From assembly GCF_900105345.1 (NCBI RefSeq), contig NZ_FNSN01000003.1:2294001-2358000 (forward strand): 64,000 bases of DNA. Direction: 5' to 3'. The translations under genes and the position numbers were made by a program. Shown here in pieces: positions 55,629 to 64,000 of this stretch (position 1 is the first letter of the stretch; each line of letters opens with the position of its first letter). The notes under the pieces are model-generated. The model worked only from the letters and a program-made list of their open reading frames with translations, was not told the origin of the DNA and made no database searches. Source of the stretch: Arthrobacter woluwensis (lineage in GTDB: Bacteria > Actinomycetota > Actinomycetes > Actinomycetales > Micrococcaceae).

Positions 55629-58154
55629 GTGAAGCTCCTTGACAGTCTCCCCTCCACCGGCCGCCTGACCGATGACGACGCGTACACGGCTTTCGTCGAG
55701 TGGGTCGAGTCGCGGGGGCTGTCCCTCTACCCCGCGCAGGACGAGGCGGCCCTGGAGCTGGCGGGCGGCGCGAACGTCATCCTCGCCACCCCCACCGGGT
55801 CCGGCAAGTCGATGGTCGCCATCGCCGCGCACTTCTACGCGATGTCCCGCGGTGAACGCAGCTACTACACCGCCCCGATCAAGGCCCTGGTCTCCGAGAA
55901 GTTCTTCGCGCTCTGCGACATCTTCGGCGCGGAGAACGTCGGCATGGTCACGGGCGACTCCTCCGTGAATGCCGACGCGCCCATCATCTGCTGCACCGCC
56001 GAGATCCTGGCCAACGTCGCGCTCCGCGAAGGCTCAGAAGCCGAGCTCGGCGCCGTGATCATGGACGAGTTCCACTTCTACTCGGACCCTCAGCGCGGCT
56101 GGGCCTGGCAGGTCCCTCTCCTGGAGCTGCCCCAGGCGCAGTTCCTCCTCATGTCCGCGACGCTCGGCGACGTCACGCGCTTCGAGAAGGGACTCACCGA
56201 CCTCACCGGGCGCGCCTCGGTGACCGTGAGCTCCGCCGAGCGGCCCATCCCGCTGCACTTCTACTACGGCATGAAACCCATGGCCGAAACCCTGGAAGAG
56301 CTGCTGGAGACCCGTCAGGTCCCCGTCTACGTGGTGCACTTCAGCCAGCTGGAGGCCATCGAGCGCGCGCAGAGCCTCATGAGCGTCAACATGTGCACGC
56401 GCGAGGAGAAGGACAAGATCGCCGAGCTCATCGCGGGATTCCGGTTCTCCGCGGGCTTCGGCAAGACCTTGAACCGGCTGGTCCGGCACGGGATCGGCGT
56501 GCACCACGCCGGAATGCTGCCCAAGTACCGCCGCCTGGTGGAGCAGCTCGCCCAGGCGGGTCTGCTGAAGGTCATCTGCGGCACGGACACGCTCGGCGTC
56601 GGCATCAATGTGCCCATCCGCACCGTGGTGCTCACGGCGCTCAGCAAGTTCGACGGCGTGCGCACCCGCCTGCTCAACGCGCGCGAGTTCCACCAGATCG
56701 CGGGCCGTGCGGGTCGTGCCGGCTTCGACACCGCCGGGACGGTGGTGGTTCAGGCGCCGGAGCACACGATCGAGAACGCCAAGGCGATGGCCAAAGCCGT
56801 GGCGAAGTTCGGCGAAGATCAGAAGAAGCTCCGCCAGGTGGTCAAGAAGAAGCCGCCGGAGGGGTTCGTCTCCTGGGGCGAGCCGACCTTCCAGCGCCTG
56901 GTCGCTTCCGTCCCGGAGCCGCTCTCCTCCAGTTTCACCATCACCCATGCGATGCTGCTCAACCTGCTGGAACGTCCGGGCGACCCGTTCGCGGCCACGC
57001 GGCACCTGCTGGAGGCGAACCACGAGCCTCGCGGCCGGCAGTTGGAGCTCATGCGGAAGTCGCTCGGCATCTACCGCGAACTGCTCGCCGCGGACGTCGT
57101 CGAGCGGATCCCCGAGGCCGAACGCGGACCGGACGGACGTTCGGTCCGGCTCACGGTCCACCTGCAGGACAACTTCGCCCTCAACCAGCCGCTCTCCCCC
57201 TTCGCGCTGGCCGCGCTGGACCTCCTGGACCCGGAGTCGCCGTCGTACGCCCTGGACGTCGTCTCGGTCATCGAGTCCACGCTCGACAAGCCCCGTCAGA
57301 TCCTCGCCGCCCAGTTGAAGAAGGCGAAGACGGACGCCGTCGCCGCCATGAAGGCCGAGGGACTGGAGTACGACCAGCGGATGAAGGCCCTTGAGGAGGT
57401 CAGCTACCCCCAGCCCCTGGCGGAGCTGCTGCTCGAGGCGTTCGACACGTACCGGCGCGCGGCCCCCTGGGTCGGGGACTTCGAGCTGACTCCGAAGTCG
57501 GTGGTCCGCGACATGTACGAACGAGCCATGAGTTTCGGCGAGTTCGTGCAGTACTACGGTCTCGCACGCAGCGAGGGCATCGTGCTGCGGTACCTCAGTG
57601 ACGCCATCAAGGCCCTGCGCCAGACGGTCCCCGCCGACGCCTTGCGGGAGGATCTCGAAGACCTCATCGCCTGGCTCGGCGAGCTCGTGCGACAGGTCGA
57701 CTCGAGCCTCCTGGACGAGTGGGAGGAACTGAGCAACCCCCACGATCACACCGAGGATCCGCTCCTGCCGCCCGCGCCGCCCCGTCTGACCGACAATGTG
57801 CGCGCGTTCCGGGTCATGGTCCGCAATGAGATGTTCCGGCGCGTGGAAATGTTCGCGGACGAGGACTCGCACGCCCTGGCTGAGCTCGACGGCGACGCCG
57901 GCTGGCACTCCGACCGCTGGGAGGACGCCCTGGACGACTACTTCGACGAGCACGACGACATCAGCACGGGCGCCGATGCCCGCGGCCCACAACTGCTCCT
58001 CATCACCGAGCACCGGGATCGCTGGGACGTCCGCCAGATCTTCGCCGACCCTGCGGGCAATCATGACTGGGGCATCTCCGCGGTCGTGGACCTGGCGGCC
58101 TCGGATGAAGCCGGCAGCGCCGTGATCAAGGTCGTGGACGTGAACCGGCTCTGA
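55629..58154 (+). CDS. SKI2-like DEAD/DEAH-box helicase with C-terminal DUF3516-type region
   Basis: An 841-residue superfamily 2 helicase. Motif I is TPTGSGKS at 54-61, and the DExH box is DEFH at 146-149. SAT follows in FLLMSATLGD, then a second RecA-like domain with GIGVHHAGMLPKYRRLVEQLAQ, LGVGINVPIRTVVLTALSKFDG and QIAGRAGRAGFD. The C-terminal half is helical and matches the region annotated as DUF3516 in actinobacteria. A Ski2/Mtr4-like RNA helicase role is plausible, but substrate is unknown. The start is a GTG six bases after TAGGCT. The GNAT gene follows 31 bases later behind its own -10. Confidence 0.9.
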   Translation: MKLLDSLPSTGRLTDDDAYTAFVEWVESRGLSLYPAQDEAALELAGGANVILATPTGSGKSMVAIAAHFYAMSRGERSYYTAPIKALVSEKFFALCDIFGAENVGMVTGDSSVNADAPIICCTAEILANVALREGSEAELGAVIMDEFHFYSDPQRGWAWQVPLLELPQAQFLLMSATLGDVTRFEKGLTDLTGRASVTVSSAERPIPLHFYYGMKPMAETLEELLETRQVPVYVVHFSQLEAIERAQSLMSVNMCTREEKDKIAELIAGFRFSAGFGKTLNRLVRHGIGVHHAGMLPKYRRLVEQLAQAGLLKVICGTDTLGVGINVPIRTVVLTALSKFDGVRTRLLNAREFHQIAGRAGRAGFDTAGTVVVQAPEHTIENAKAMAKAVAKFGEDQKKLRQVVKKKPPEGFVSWGEPTFQRLVASVPEPLSSSFTITHAMLLNLLERPGDPFAATRHLLEANHEPRGRQLELMRKSLGIYRELLAADVVERIPEAERGPDGRSVRLTVHLQDNFALNQPLSPFALAALDLLDPESPSYALDVVSVIESTLDKPRQILAAQLKKAKTDAVAAMKAEGLEYDQRMKALEEVSYPQPLAELLLEAFDTYRRAAPWVGDFELTPKSVVRDMYERAMSFGEFVQYYGLARSEGIVLRYLSDAIKALRQTVPADALREDLEDLIAWLGELVRQVDSSLLDEWEELSNPHDHTEDPLLPPAPPRLTDNVRAFRVMVRNEMFRRVEMFADEDSHALAELDGDAGWHSDRWEDALDDYFDEHDDISTGADARGPQLLLITEHRDRWDVRQIFADPAGNHDWGISAVVDLAASDEAGSAVIKVVDVNRL

Positions 58155-58172
58155 GCGGTCCGGCGGCCCGGC

Positions 58173-58178
58173 TAAGCT
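58173..58178 (+). promoter_or_regulatory. -10 element, leaderless type, for the GNAT gene
   Basis: TAAGCT is followed by seven bases and the ATG at 58186. There is no ribosome-binding sequence in the gap after the helicase stop. Confidence 0.55.
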
Positions 58179-58185
58179 GAAATCC

Positions 58186-58689
58186 ATGAGCCGCATCAGA
58201 GAAGCCACCCGTGCAGACGTCCGCGACATCCACCAGATGATCGTGGACCTGGCCGTTTACGAGAAGGAACCGGACGCCGTCCGCAATACGCCGGAGGAGC
58301 TGGAGAAGCACCTCTTCGACGGCCACCCCGCCATCTATGCCGCCATCGCGGAGGACGACCTCGGCCGGACCCGCGGTTTCGCGCTCTGGTTCCTGAACTA
58401 CTCCACGTGGGAGGGCGTCCACGGCATCTACCTGGAGGACCTTTACGTGAAGCCGGAGGCCCGCGGTGAGGGCCACGGCAAGGCCCTCCTGACCCACCTG
58501 GCCTCGCTCGCCGTGGACCGCGGCTACGCGCGGGTGGAGTGGAGCGTGCTGGACTGGAACGAGCCGTCCATCCGCTTCTACCGTTCGCTGGGCGCCGTGC
58601 CCATGGACGGCTGGTCGACCTTCCGCCTCAGCGGTGACGCGCTGCAGGCCGTCGGGACCGGTGAGGGCGCGCCGGCGGTGACCGCATGA
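58186..58689 (+). CDS. GNAT family N-acetyltransferase, spermidine/diamine acetyltransferase-like
   Basis: A 167-residue acetyltransferase. The acetyl-CoA loop is PEARGEGHGKALLTHL (R-x-x-G-x-G/A type) near residues 88-103, preceded by GIYLEDLYVKP. The C-terminal EWSVLDWNEPSIRFYRSLGAVPMDGWSTFRLSGDAL is the typical SSAT/PA4866-like ending. The opening IREATRADVRDIHQMIVDLAVYEKEPDAVRNTPEEL also fits diamine acetyltransferases. The substrate is probably a polyamine or related amine, but not certain. The stop overlaps the hydrolase start by four bases (ATGA), so the two are coupled. Confidence 0.9.
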   Translation: MSRIREATRADVRDIHQMIVDLAVYEKEPDAVRNTPEELEKHLFDGHPAIYAAIAEDDLGRTRGFALWFLNYSTWEGVHGIYLEDLYVKPEARGEGHGKALLTHLASLAVDRGYARVEWSVLDWNEPSIRFYRSLGAVPMDGWSTFRLSGDALQAVGTGEGAPAVTA

Positions 58690-60011
58690 CACCCGTCGCC
58701 GATCACCGTGAAGGGGCTGTCCACGAATTCCGCGGTGTCCGCACGGCGGACCACTTCTTCACCGTGCCGCTGCGGCCGGCCGAGCTCGAGGGCGAGACCC
58801 TGGAGGTCTTCGCCCGCGAGTACGGTCCGTCCGGTCTGAAGGATGAGCAGCGGGACGGCCTTCCCTGGCTGCTCTTCTTCCAGGGTGGTCCCGGCTTCCC
58901 GGGCAACCGCTGGACGGCCCTGAGCGGCTGGGCGAAGGCGGCCACCGAGCACTTCCGCGTCCTCATGCTGGACCAGCGCGGCACAGGCCTCTCCTCTCCG
59001 GTGGAGGCGTCAACGCTCGCCGCCCGCGGTGATGCGGCGGCTCAGGCGGAGTACCTGACCCATTTCCGCCATGACTCCATCGTGGCGGACGCCGAGGCGA
59101 TCCGTGGGGCGCTCGGCGTCGAGCGCTGGAGCATCTTCGGCCAGAGCTTCGGCGGCTGGTGCTCCCTGGCGTACCTCTCGCTCGCTCCGGCGGCGCTCCG
59201 CGAGGTGCTCATCACCGGCGGCCTCGCACCGCTGCAGGGTTCACCGGACCGGGTCTACCGCGCGACCTACTCCCGGATGGAGGCCCGGAACCGTGAGTAC
59301 TTCGGCTGGTACCCCGAGGACCGCGCCCTGGTGAACAGGATCGCCGCGCATCTCCGCGAGGTCCCGGAGTTCCTGCCTCGCGGTGACCGGCTCACCGTGG
59401 AGCGCTTCCAGATGCTCGGCATGTACCTGGGCGGCAACACCCGGGTCGATTCCCTGCACTACCTCCTGGAGAAGGCCTTCATTCAGACCCCCGAGGGGGA
59501 ACGGCTCTCCCAGTGGTTCCTGGCCCAGCTGCCGGCCTACCTGGACTTCGCCCCGAACCCGCTGTACGCAGTGATCCACGAGTCGATCTACGCGCAGGAG
59601 GCGGCGACGGACTGGTCCTCCTGGCGGGTGCTGCAGGAGTTCCCGCAGTTCTCCCCCGAGGCTGAGGACGTCCTGCTCACGGGCGAGATGATCCAGCCGT
59701 GGCTGTTCGAGCAGGATCCGACCCTGCGGCCCCTGACCGATGTCGCGGAGCTCCTGGCCGCCAAACAGGACTGGCCGCGCGTCTTCGATCTGGACGTGCT
59801 CGCCACCAACACGGTCCCCGTGGCGGCTGCCGTCTACGCGGATGACGTCTTCGTGGACCGGGACCTCTCCCTCGAAACCGCCTCGTCAGTCCGCGGGCTG
59901 CAGACCTGGGTCACCCCGGACTTCCACCATGACGGGATCGCCGACGACGGCGAGGCCATCTTCCGCCGCCTCCTCGCCATGGCGCGGGGCGGGGACTTCC
60001 CGGAAGCCTGA
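58686..60011 (+). CDS. Alpha/beta hydrolase, prolyl aminopeptidase-like (S33 family)
   Basis: A 441-residue hydrolase. The oxyanion-hole motif LLFFQGGPGFPGNRW near 57-71 and LMLDQRGTGLSS near 95 are hallmarks of proline iminopeptidases. The nucleophile elbow is GQSFGG with Ser154. The C-terminal FHHDGIADDGEAIFRRLL supplies the His region. The protein is longer than the classical 310-residue enzyme and resembles the actinobacterial 430-residue subgroup. It probably removes N-terminal proline from small peptides. It is coupled to the GNAT gene and ends at a 20-bp terminator hairpin. Confidence 0.88.
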   Translation: MTPVADHREGAVHEFRGVRTADHFFTVPLRPAELEGETLEVFAREYGPSGLKDEQRDGLPWLLFFQGGPGFPGNRWTALSGWAKAATEHFRVLMLDQRGTGLSSPVEASTLAARGDAAAQAEYLTHFRHDSIVADAEAIRGALGVERWSIFGQSFGGWCSLAYLSLAPAALREVLITGGLAPLQGSPDRVYRATYSRMEARNREYFGWYPEDRALVNRIAAHLREVPEFLPRGDRLTVERFQMLGMYLGGNTRVDSLHYLLEKAFIQTPEGERLSQWFLAQLPAYLDFAPNPLYAVIHESIYAQEAATDWSSWRVLQEFPQFSPEAEDVLLTGEMIQPWLFEQDPTLRPLTDVAELLAAKQDWPRVFDLDVLATNTVPVAAAVYADDVFVDRDLSLETASSVRGLQTWVTPDFHHDGIADDGEAIFRRLLAMARGGDFPEA

Positions 60012-60028
60012 CACCCTCTCCCCTGGAC

Positions 60029-60074
60029 ACGACGACGCCGGGCGGCAGCTCTCGCTGCCGCCCGGCGTCGTCGT
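60029..60074. terminator. Terminator after the S33 hydrolase gene, facing the TerC gene
   Basis: A perfect 20-bp stem (60029-60048 with 60055-60074) with a 6-base loop begins 17 bases after the stop codon. The TerC gene ends 92 bases further on the other strand, so it may serve both. Confidence 0.87.
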
Positions 60075-60093
60075 TCAGGTGTTCTGTGCTTTA

Positions 60094-60141
60094 GGCACTC
60101 AATGCTTCAGGCGCTCAGTGCTTCAGGCGCTCCGGAGTTCA
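60094..60141. repeat. Short 16-bp tandem repeat
   Basis: Three 16-base units (starts 60094, 60110, 60126) share GGC(A/G)CTC at the front and TTCA at the end; the first two differ at two positions, and the third is more diverged. They lie between a terminator and the 3' end of the TerC gene, in non-coding DNA. Confidence 0.65.
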
Positions 60142-60166
60142 CGCGCGCTGTCGCTCAGAAGCCTTG

Positions 60167-61294
60167 TCAGCGCTGCTCAGGCGTCTTGCCGGGCTCCACC
60201 GACTCAGCTGCCTCAGCCTGCGCCTGTGCCTGCGCTTCGGCTTCGCGACGGGCCACGACCTCCTGCTGGTGCGCCACGCGCTCGGCCGTGCGGCTGATCT
60301 GGTGCTCGGTCGCCTCGCGGCCTTCGCGCTTCTTCGAGACCGCCAGGCTGGCGACCACGGCCAGGACGATGGTGCCGAGGATGAAGATCAACGAGAACGA
60401 CGTGGGGATGTCCGGGGCCCACTCGATGTGCTGGCCACCGTTGATGAACGGCAGTTCGTTCTCGTGCATGGCGTGGAAGATCAGCTTGAAGCCGATGAAG
60501 GCCAGGATGATCGACAACGCGTGCTTGAGGTAGATGAGCCGCTCCATGAGACCGCCCAGCAGGAAGTACAGCTGACGCAGGCCCATGAGCGCGAAGATGT
60601 TGGCCGTGAACACGATGAACGGGCTCTTCGTCAGGCCGAAGATCGCGGGGATGGAGTCCAGGGCGAAGATCAAGTCGGTCATGCCGAGGGTCAGGAAGAC
60701 CAGGAGCATCGGGGTGAAGAGACGCTTGCCGTTGATCTTGACGGTGGCCTTGCCGCCGTTGAACTCGTTGTGCATCGGGAGGATCTTGGAGAACCAGCGG
60801 ACGAGGCGGTTGTCGCCGCCGTCCTCATCATCCTCACTGTCGTCCTTGGCCTGGTTGTAGGCGGTCCAGAGGAGGAAGGCGCCGAAGATGTAGAACACCC
60901 AGGAGAACTGCTCGATGATCACGGCGCCCAGCAGGATGAAGATGCCACGCAGGACGAGCGCGATGATGATGCCCACCATGAGGGCTTCCTGCTGGTACTT
61001 CCGGGGCACCGAGAAGCGCGCCATGATGATGATGAAGACGAACAGGTTGTCGATGCTCAGGCTGTATTCGGTGACCCAGCCGGCCACGAATTGACTGCCG
61101 TACTCGGCGCCGGTGAACGCGAACATCAGTCCGGCGAACACCAGGGCGAGCGTGACGTAGAAGCCGACCCAGAGGCCGGCCTCCTTCATGGAGGGTTCGT
61201 GGGGCCGCTTGAGGACCATCAGGAGATCGACGAGGAGGACGATGCCGAGGACCACGAAGGATCCGACCTCAAACCAGAGGGGAAGTTCAGGCAC
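60167..61294 (-). CDS. TerC family integral membrane protein
   Basis: A 375-residue membrane protein with about seven to nine helices. TerC signatures are SIDNLFVFIIIMARFSVP near 80, with acidic residues in the membrane, and the later FALDSIPAIFGLTKSPFIVFTANIFALMGLRQLYFLL. Relatives (Alx, MeeF/MeeY, YkoY) export manganese or supply metal to secreted proteins; the tellurite name is historical. The C-terminal 60 residues are Ala/Glu/Gln-rich and cytoplasmic. The start is GTG at 61294 behind AAAGG. A probable manganese riboswitch precedes it, which supports a role in manganese handling. Confidence 0.92.
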   Translation of the reverse strand: MPELPLWFEVGSFVVLGIVLLVDLLMVLKRPHEPSMKEAGLWVGFYVTLALVFAGLMFAFTGAEYGSQFVAGWVTEYSLSIDNLFVFIIIMARFSVPRKYQQEALMVGIIIALVLRGIFILLGAVIIEQFSWVFYIFGAFLLWTAYNQAKDDSEDDEDGGDNRLVRWFSKILPMHNEFNGGKATVKINGKRLFTPMLLVFLTLGMTDLIFALDSIPAIFGLTKSPFIVFTANIFALMGLRQLYFLLGGLMERLIYLKHALSIILAFIGFKLIFHAMHENELPFINGGQHIEWAPDIPTSFSLIFILGTIVLAVVASLAVSKKREGREATEHQISRTAERVAHQQEVVARREAEAQAQAQAEAAESVEPGKTPEQR

Positions 61295-61296
61295 GG

Positions 61297-61428
61297 GAGA
61301 CCTTTCAGAGGGTATGGACCATTGCCATAAGTCTCTCCGGGCCTGACGAACAGGACCTGCCCAGCCCGGCGAAGCGCCATTGCCTCACGTGTTGACGGAC
61401 TGAGCACACGGGATACTCCCCTACTCGG
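61297..61428 (-). promoter_or_regulatory. yybP-ykoY-type manganese riboswitch upstream of the TerC gene
   Basis: On the minus strand the leader carries the conserved 5' element GGGGAGTA (61414-61421), CCGTCAACAC in the middle, and the 3' element CCGGAGAGACTTATGG (61325-61340). These correspond to the two facing loops of the Mn2+ riboswitch. A -10-like TAGAAT lies at 61434-61439, placing the start at the element's edge. GAGACTT (61329-61335) can pair with AGGTCTC (61297-61303), which overlaps the ribosome-binding AAAGG. This suggests control of translation: manganese binding would free the ribosome site. The remainder up to uvrB (61440-61524) shows nothing further. Confidence 0.75.
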
Positions 61429-61524
61429 GAATCATTCTATCCCACGGGGCGGCCCCGGCGGGACAGCCTCTTCACGGCCAGCCCTCCAGGTCCCTCCCGA
61501 CATCCCCTGCCTCACCGGATCCGC

Positions 61525-63621
61525 CTACGCGTGACCCGCCGCCTGCATCTGCCGCAGTTCCTTCTTCAGCTCGCCCACCTCGTCACGGAGCCGGGCAGCA
61601 AGCTCGAACTGCAGCTCGGCCGCGGCCGCGTGCATCTGCTCGGTCATCTGCTCGATCAGGCCCACCAGCTCGGTGGCGGGCGCGGCCGCCAGGCCGTCCC
61701 TCCGCACCGTGGCACTCGCCTTCTCCGCGGCCGCCTTGGAACCCTTGCCGTTGCGCTTGGCGCCGGCCAGCAGCTCCTGGGTGTCCGCATCCTCACGCGC
61801 CAGCTGATCCGTGATGTCCGCGATCTTCTTCCGCAGAGGCTGCGGGTCGACGCCGTGCTCCTTGTTGTACGCGACCTGGATCTCACGGCGCCGGTTGGTC
61901 TCCTCGATGGCCAGGGCCATCGAATCCGTGATCCGGTCCGCGTACATGTGGACCTGACCCGAGACGTTACGGGCCGCACGGCCGATGGTCTGGATGAGCG
62001 ACGTCGACGAGCGCAGGAAACCTTCCTTGTCCGCATCCAGGATCGCGACCAGGGAGACCTCGGGGAGGTCGAGGCCCTCACGGAGCAGGTTGATGCCGAC
62101 GAGCACGTCGAACGTTCCCAGACGCAGCTCCCGCAGCAGCTCCACACGGCGCAGCGTGTCCACATCCGAGTGGAGGTACTGGACCTTCACCCCGTGGCTG
62201 AGCAGATACTCGGTGAGATCCTCGGCCATGCGCTTCGTCAGCGTGGTCACCAGGACACGCTCGTCCTTCTCCACGCGCGTGCGGATCTCCCCCAGGAGAT
62301 CGTCGATCTGGCCCTTGGTGGGCTTCACCACGATCTCGGGGTCCACCAGACCGGTCGGACGGATGATCTGCTGCACCACGCCGTCGGACTTGCCGAGTTC
62401 GTACTTGCCCGGGGTGGCGGAGAGGTAGACGGTCTGCCCGACGCGTTCCAGGAACTCGTCCCACTTCAGAGGCCGGTTGTCCATCGCCGACGGCAGACGG
62501 AAGCCGTGCTCCACCAGAGTCCGCTTCCGGCTCGCGTCGCCTTCGTACATGGCGCCGATCTGCGGGACCGTGACGTGGGATTCATCGATCACAAGCAAGA
62601 AGTCGTCCGGAAAGTAGTCCAGGAGACAGTGCGGGGCCGAACCCGCCTCGCGGCCGTCGATGTGACGGGAGTAGTTCTCGATGCCGTTGCAGAAACCCAT
62701 CTGCTGCATCATCTCGAGGTCGTACGTGGTGCGCATGCGCAGACGCTGAGCCTCCACGAGCTTGTTCTGCGCTTCGAAGGTGGACAGCCGCGAGGCGAGC
62801 TCGTCCTCGATCGTCTTGATGGCGCGGGACATCCGCTCCGGACCTGCCACGTAGTGCGACGCCGGGAAGACGTACATCTCGTTCTCTTCGCGGACGATCT
62901 CGCCGGTCACGGGATGCAGGGTGTAGATGTTCTCCACCTCATCGCCGAAGAACTCGATCCGCAGGGCGAGCTCTTCATACATGGGGATGATCTCGACGGT
63001 GTCGCCGCGCACCCGGAAGGTTCCGCGATGGAAATCGATGTCATTGCGGGCGTACTGCATGGCGACGAAGCGCCGGAGCAGATCGTCCCGGTTGATCTGC
63101 ATGCCCTTGCGCAGGGTGACCATGCCGGCGATGTACTCCTCCGGCGTGCCCAGACCGTAGATGCAGGACACCGTCGCCACCACGACCACGTCGCGGCGAG
63201 TCAGCAGCGCGTTCGTGGCGGAGTGGCGGAGCCGCTCCACCTCCTCGTTGATGGAGGAGTCCTTTTCGATGAAGGTGTCCGTCTGCGGGACGTAGGCCTC
63301 GGGCTGGTAGTAGTCGTAGTACGACACGAAGTACTCGACGGCGTTGTTCGGCAGCAGTTCACGGAACTCGTTGGCGAGCTGCGCGGCCAGCGTCTTGTTC
63401 TGCACCAGGACGAGCGTGGGCCGCTGAACCTGTTCGATCAGCCAGGCGGTGGTCGCGCTCTTGCCGGTGCCGGTGGCGCCGAGCAGCACGATGTCCTTCT
63501 CACCATTGGTGATGCGTTCCGTCAGCTCCGCAATGGCGGTGGGCTGGTCCCCGGCGGGCTGGTATTCACTGACGACCTCGAAAGGCGCCACGACGCGGTT
63601 GATCTCCTGGGCGAGGCTCAT
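61525..63621 (-). CDS. uvrB: Excinuclease ABC subunit B
   Basis: UvrB is the damage-verifying helicase of nucleotide excision repair. The 698-residue protein has Walker [14 protein letters not shown] near 43, the beta-hairpin region [36 protein letters not shown] near 105-140, DEXH-type DESHVTVPQ near 345, and motif [11 protein letters not shown] near 545. The C-terminal UVR domain is [40 protein letters not shown]. The ATG at 63621 comes six bases after TACATT, so it is probably leaderless, with a LexA-like palindrome covering the same bases. coaE ends 20 bases upstream on the same strand. Confidence 0.97.
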   Translation of the reverse strand: MSLAQEINRVVAPFEVVSEYQPAGDQPTAIAELTERITNGEKDIVLLGATGTGKSATTAWLIEQVQRPTLVLVQNKTLAAQLANEFRELLPNNAVEYFVSYYDYYQPEAYVPQTDTFIEKDSSINEEVERLRHSATNALLTRRDVVVVATVSCIYGLGTPEEYIAGMVTLRKGMQINRDDLLRRFVAMQYARNDIDFHRGTFRVRGDTVEIIPMYEELALRIEFFGDEVENIYTLHPVTGEIVREENEMYVFPASHYVAGPERMSRAIKTIEDELASRLSTFEAQNKLVEAQRLRMRTTYDLEMMQQMGFCNGIENYSRHIDGREAGSAPHCLLDYFPDDFLLVIDESHVTVPQIGAMYEGDASRKRTLVEHGFRLPSAMDNRPLKWDEFLERVGQTVYLSATPGKYELGKSDGVVQQIIRPTGLVDPEIVVKPTKGQIDDLLGEIRTRVEKDERVLVTTLTKRMAEDLTEYLLSHGVKVQYLHSDVDTLRRVELLRELRLGTFDVLVGINLLREGLDLPEVSLVAILDADKEGFLRSSTSLIQTIGRAARNVSGQVHMYADRITDSMALAIEETNRRREIQVAYNKEHGVDPQPLRKKIADITDQLAREDADTQELLAGAKRNGKGSKAAAEKASATVRRDGLAAAPATELVGLIEQMTEQMHAAAAELQFELAARLRDEVGELKKELRQMQAAGHA

Positions 63622-63636
63622 AGAACAAATGTACTA
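63621..63636 (-). promoter_or_regulatory. LexA-like box overlapping the -10 and start codon of uvrB
   Basis: On the minus strand the 16-mer is TAGTACATTTGTTCTA, matching TCGAAC-N4-GTTCGA at 9 of 12 fixed positions. It ends on the A of the uvrB ATG and contains TACATT (63628-63633), the proposed -10 six bases before that ATG. Binding would block initiation completely. The match is weaker than at uvrA. Confidence 0.55.
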
Positions 63637-63641
63637 CTCGC

Positions 63642-64000
63642 CTACGACACTTTACGGGCCACGTTCTCCCAGAGCGCATCGACCTGTTCCAGCAGCTCCG
63701 CCAGACTCCCCGTGTTCTCCAGGATGACGTCAGCGGCGGCGTTGCGTTCCTCCCGTCCGGCCTGAGCGGCGATACGGGCGCGCGCCTCGTCCTCGGACAT
63801 GCCGCGGAGCTCGACCATGCGTGCCACGCGGACGTCATCGGGAGCGTCCACCACGACGACCAGATCGAAATCATGCTGCTGCCCGGTCTCCACCAGGAGA
63901 GGGATGTCCTGCACGACGACGGCGTCCGCCGGCGCCGCTGCCACGATGGCTGCCGCGGCACTCCGGACGAGGGGGTGGACGATGCCGTTCAGCGTCCGGC
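63642..64000 (-). CDS. coaE: Dephospho-CoA kinase, C-terminal part (start lies outside the window)
   Basis: The last 119 codons of CoaE, which phosphorylates dephospho-CoA to coenzyme A. The visible part opens TLNGIVHPLVR and continues AVVVQDIPLLVETGQQHDFDLVVVVDAPDDVRVARMVELRGMSEDEARARIAAQ, the typical CoaE lid and base-binding region. The stop at 63642 is 20 bases from uvrB. The N-terminal P-loop is beyond the right edge. coaE-uvrB adjacency is normal in actinobacteria. In some members a GrpB-like domain follows CoaE; here the protein ends shortly after the kinase domain. Confidence 0.93.
   Translation of the reverse strand, partial: RTLNGIVHPLVRSAAAAIVAAAPADAVVVQDIPLLVETGQQHDFDLVVVVDAPDDVRVARMVELRGMSEDEARARIAAQAGREERNAAADVILENTGSLAELLEQVDALWENVARKVS

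Overview
The window is very GC-rich, densely coded chromosomal DNA from a high-GC Gram-positive bacterium. Gene content and order point to an actinobacterium of the Micrococcaceae, most like Arthrobacter; this rests on synteny and protein character, not on a database search. I see no rRNA, tRNA, insertion sequence, prophage or CRISPR array. Almost everything is housekeeping; the accessory material sits in small islands.

Region by region. 1-4.7 kb (all minus): yajC-secD (secD runs off the left edge), ruvC-ruvA-ruvB, a YebC/PmpR regulator and pdxT. 4.85-10.9 kb: an island of a plus-strand asparagine synthetase fused to a second, CofE-like (F420-0:gamma-glutamyl ligase) domain, a minus-strand FAD monooxygenase and a plus-strand M3 peptidase. 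It separates pdxT from pdxS (11.1-12.0 kb, minus). 12.2-15.5 kb (minus): thrS, a HIT protein and a phosphatidylinositol-phosphate synthase gene. 15.6-20.0 kb: an XRE regulator divergent from an MFS exporter, an AhpD-like protein and an archaeal/eukaryotic-type prolyl-tRNA synthetase. 20.1-25.2 kb (minus): sufR-sufB-sufD-Rieske-sufC-sufT, with no sufS or sufU. 25.4-29.5 kb: an ABC-2 transporter pair, ctaA, then ctaB on the other strand. 29.9-38.2 kb (plus): the pentose phosphate operon tkt-tal-pgi-zwf-opcA-pgl. 38.4-41.8 kb (minus): secG-tpiA-pgk-gap. 42.1-52.5 kb (minus): sodA, whiA-yvcK-rapZ-uvrC, an acyltransferase, a HAD phosphatase and uvrA. 52.6-60.0 kb: a GH20 hexosaminidase, a GntR regulator with a methyltransferase, a DUF3516-type helicase, a GNAT acetyltransferase and a prolyl-aminopeptidase-like hydrolase. 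60.2-64 kb (minus): a TerC family protein behind a likely manganese riboswitch, uvrB and the 3' part of coaE.

The genes form functional blocks: protein export (yajC, secD, secG), recombination and excision repair (ruvABC, uvrA, uvrB, uvrC), vitamin B6 synthesis (pdxS, pdxT), Fe-S assembly next to heme A synthesis, and central carbon metabolism. Three repair promoters (ruvA, uvrA, uvrB) carry LexA-type sequences. At least eight genes have a -10 element 6-7 bases before the start codon, which predicts leaderless mRNAs.

The points most worth a second look are the AsnB-CofE-like fusion, the suf operon without its desulfurase, a 27-bp perfect inverted repeat between divergent genes at 55.5 kb, a 15-bp minisatellite inside uvrC, and a cluster of readable regulatory sites (LexA, IdeR-like, CRP-like, Mn riboswitch).
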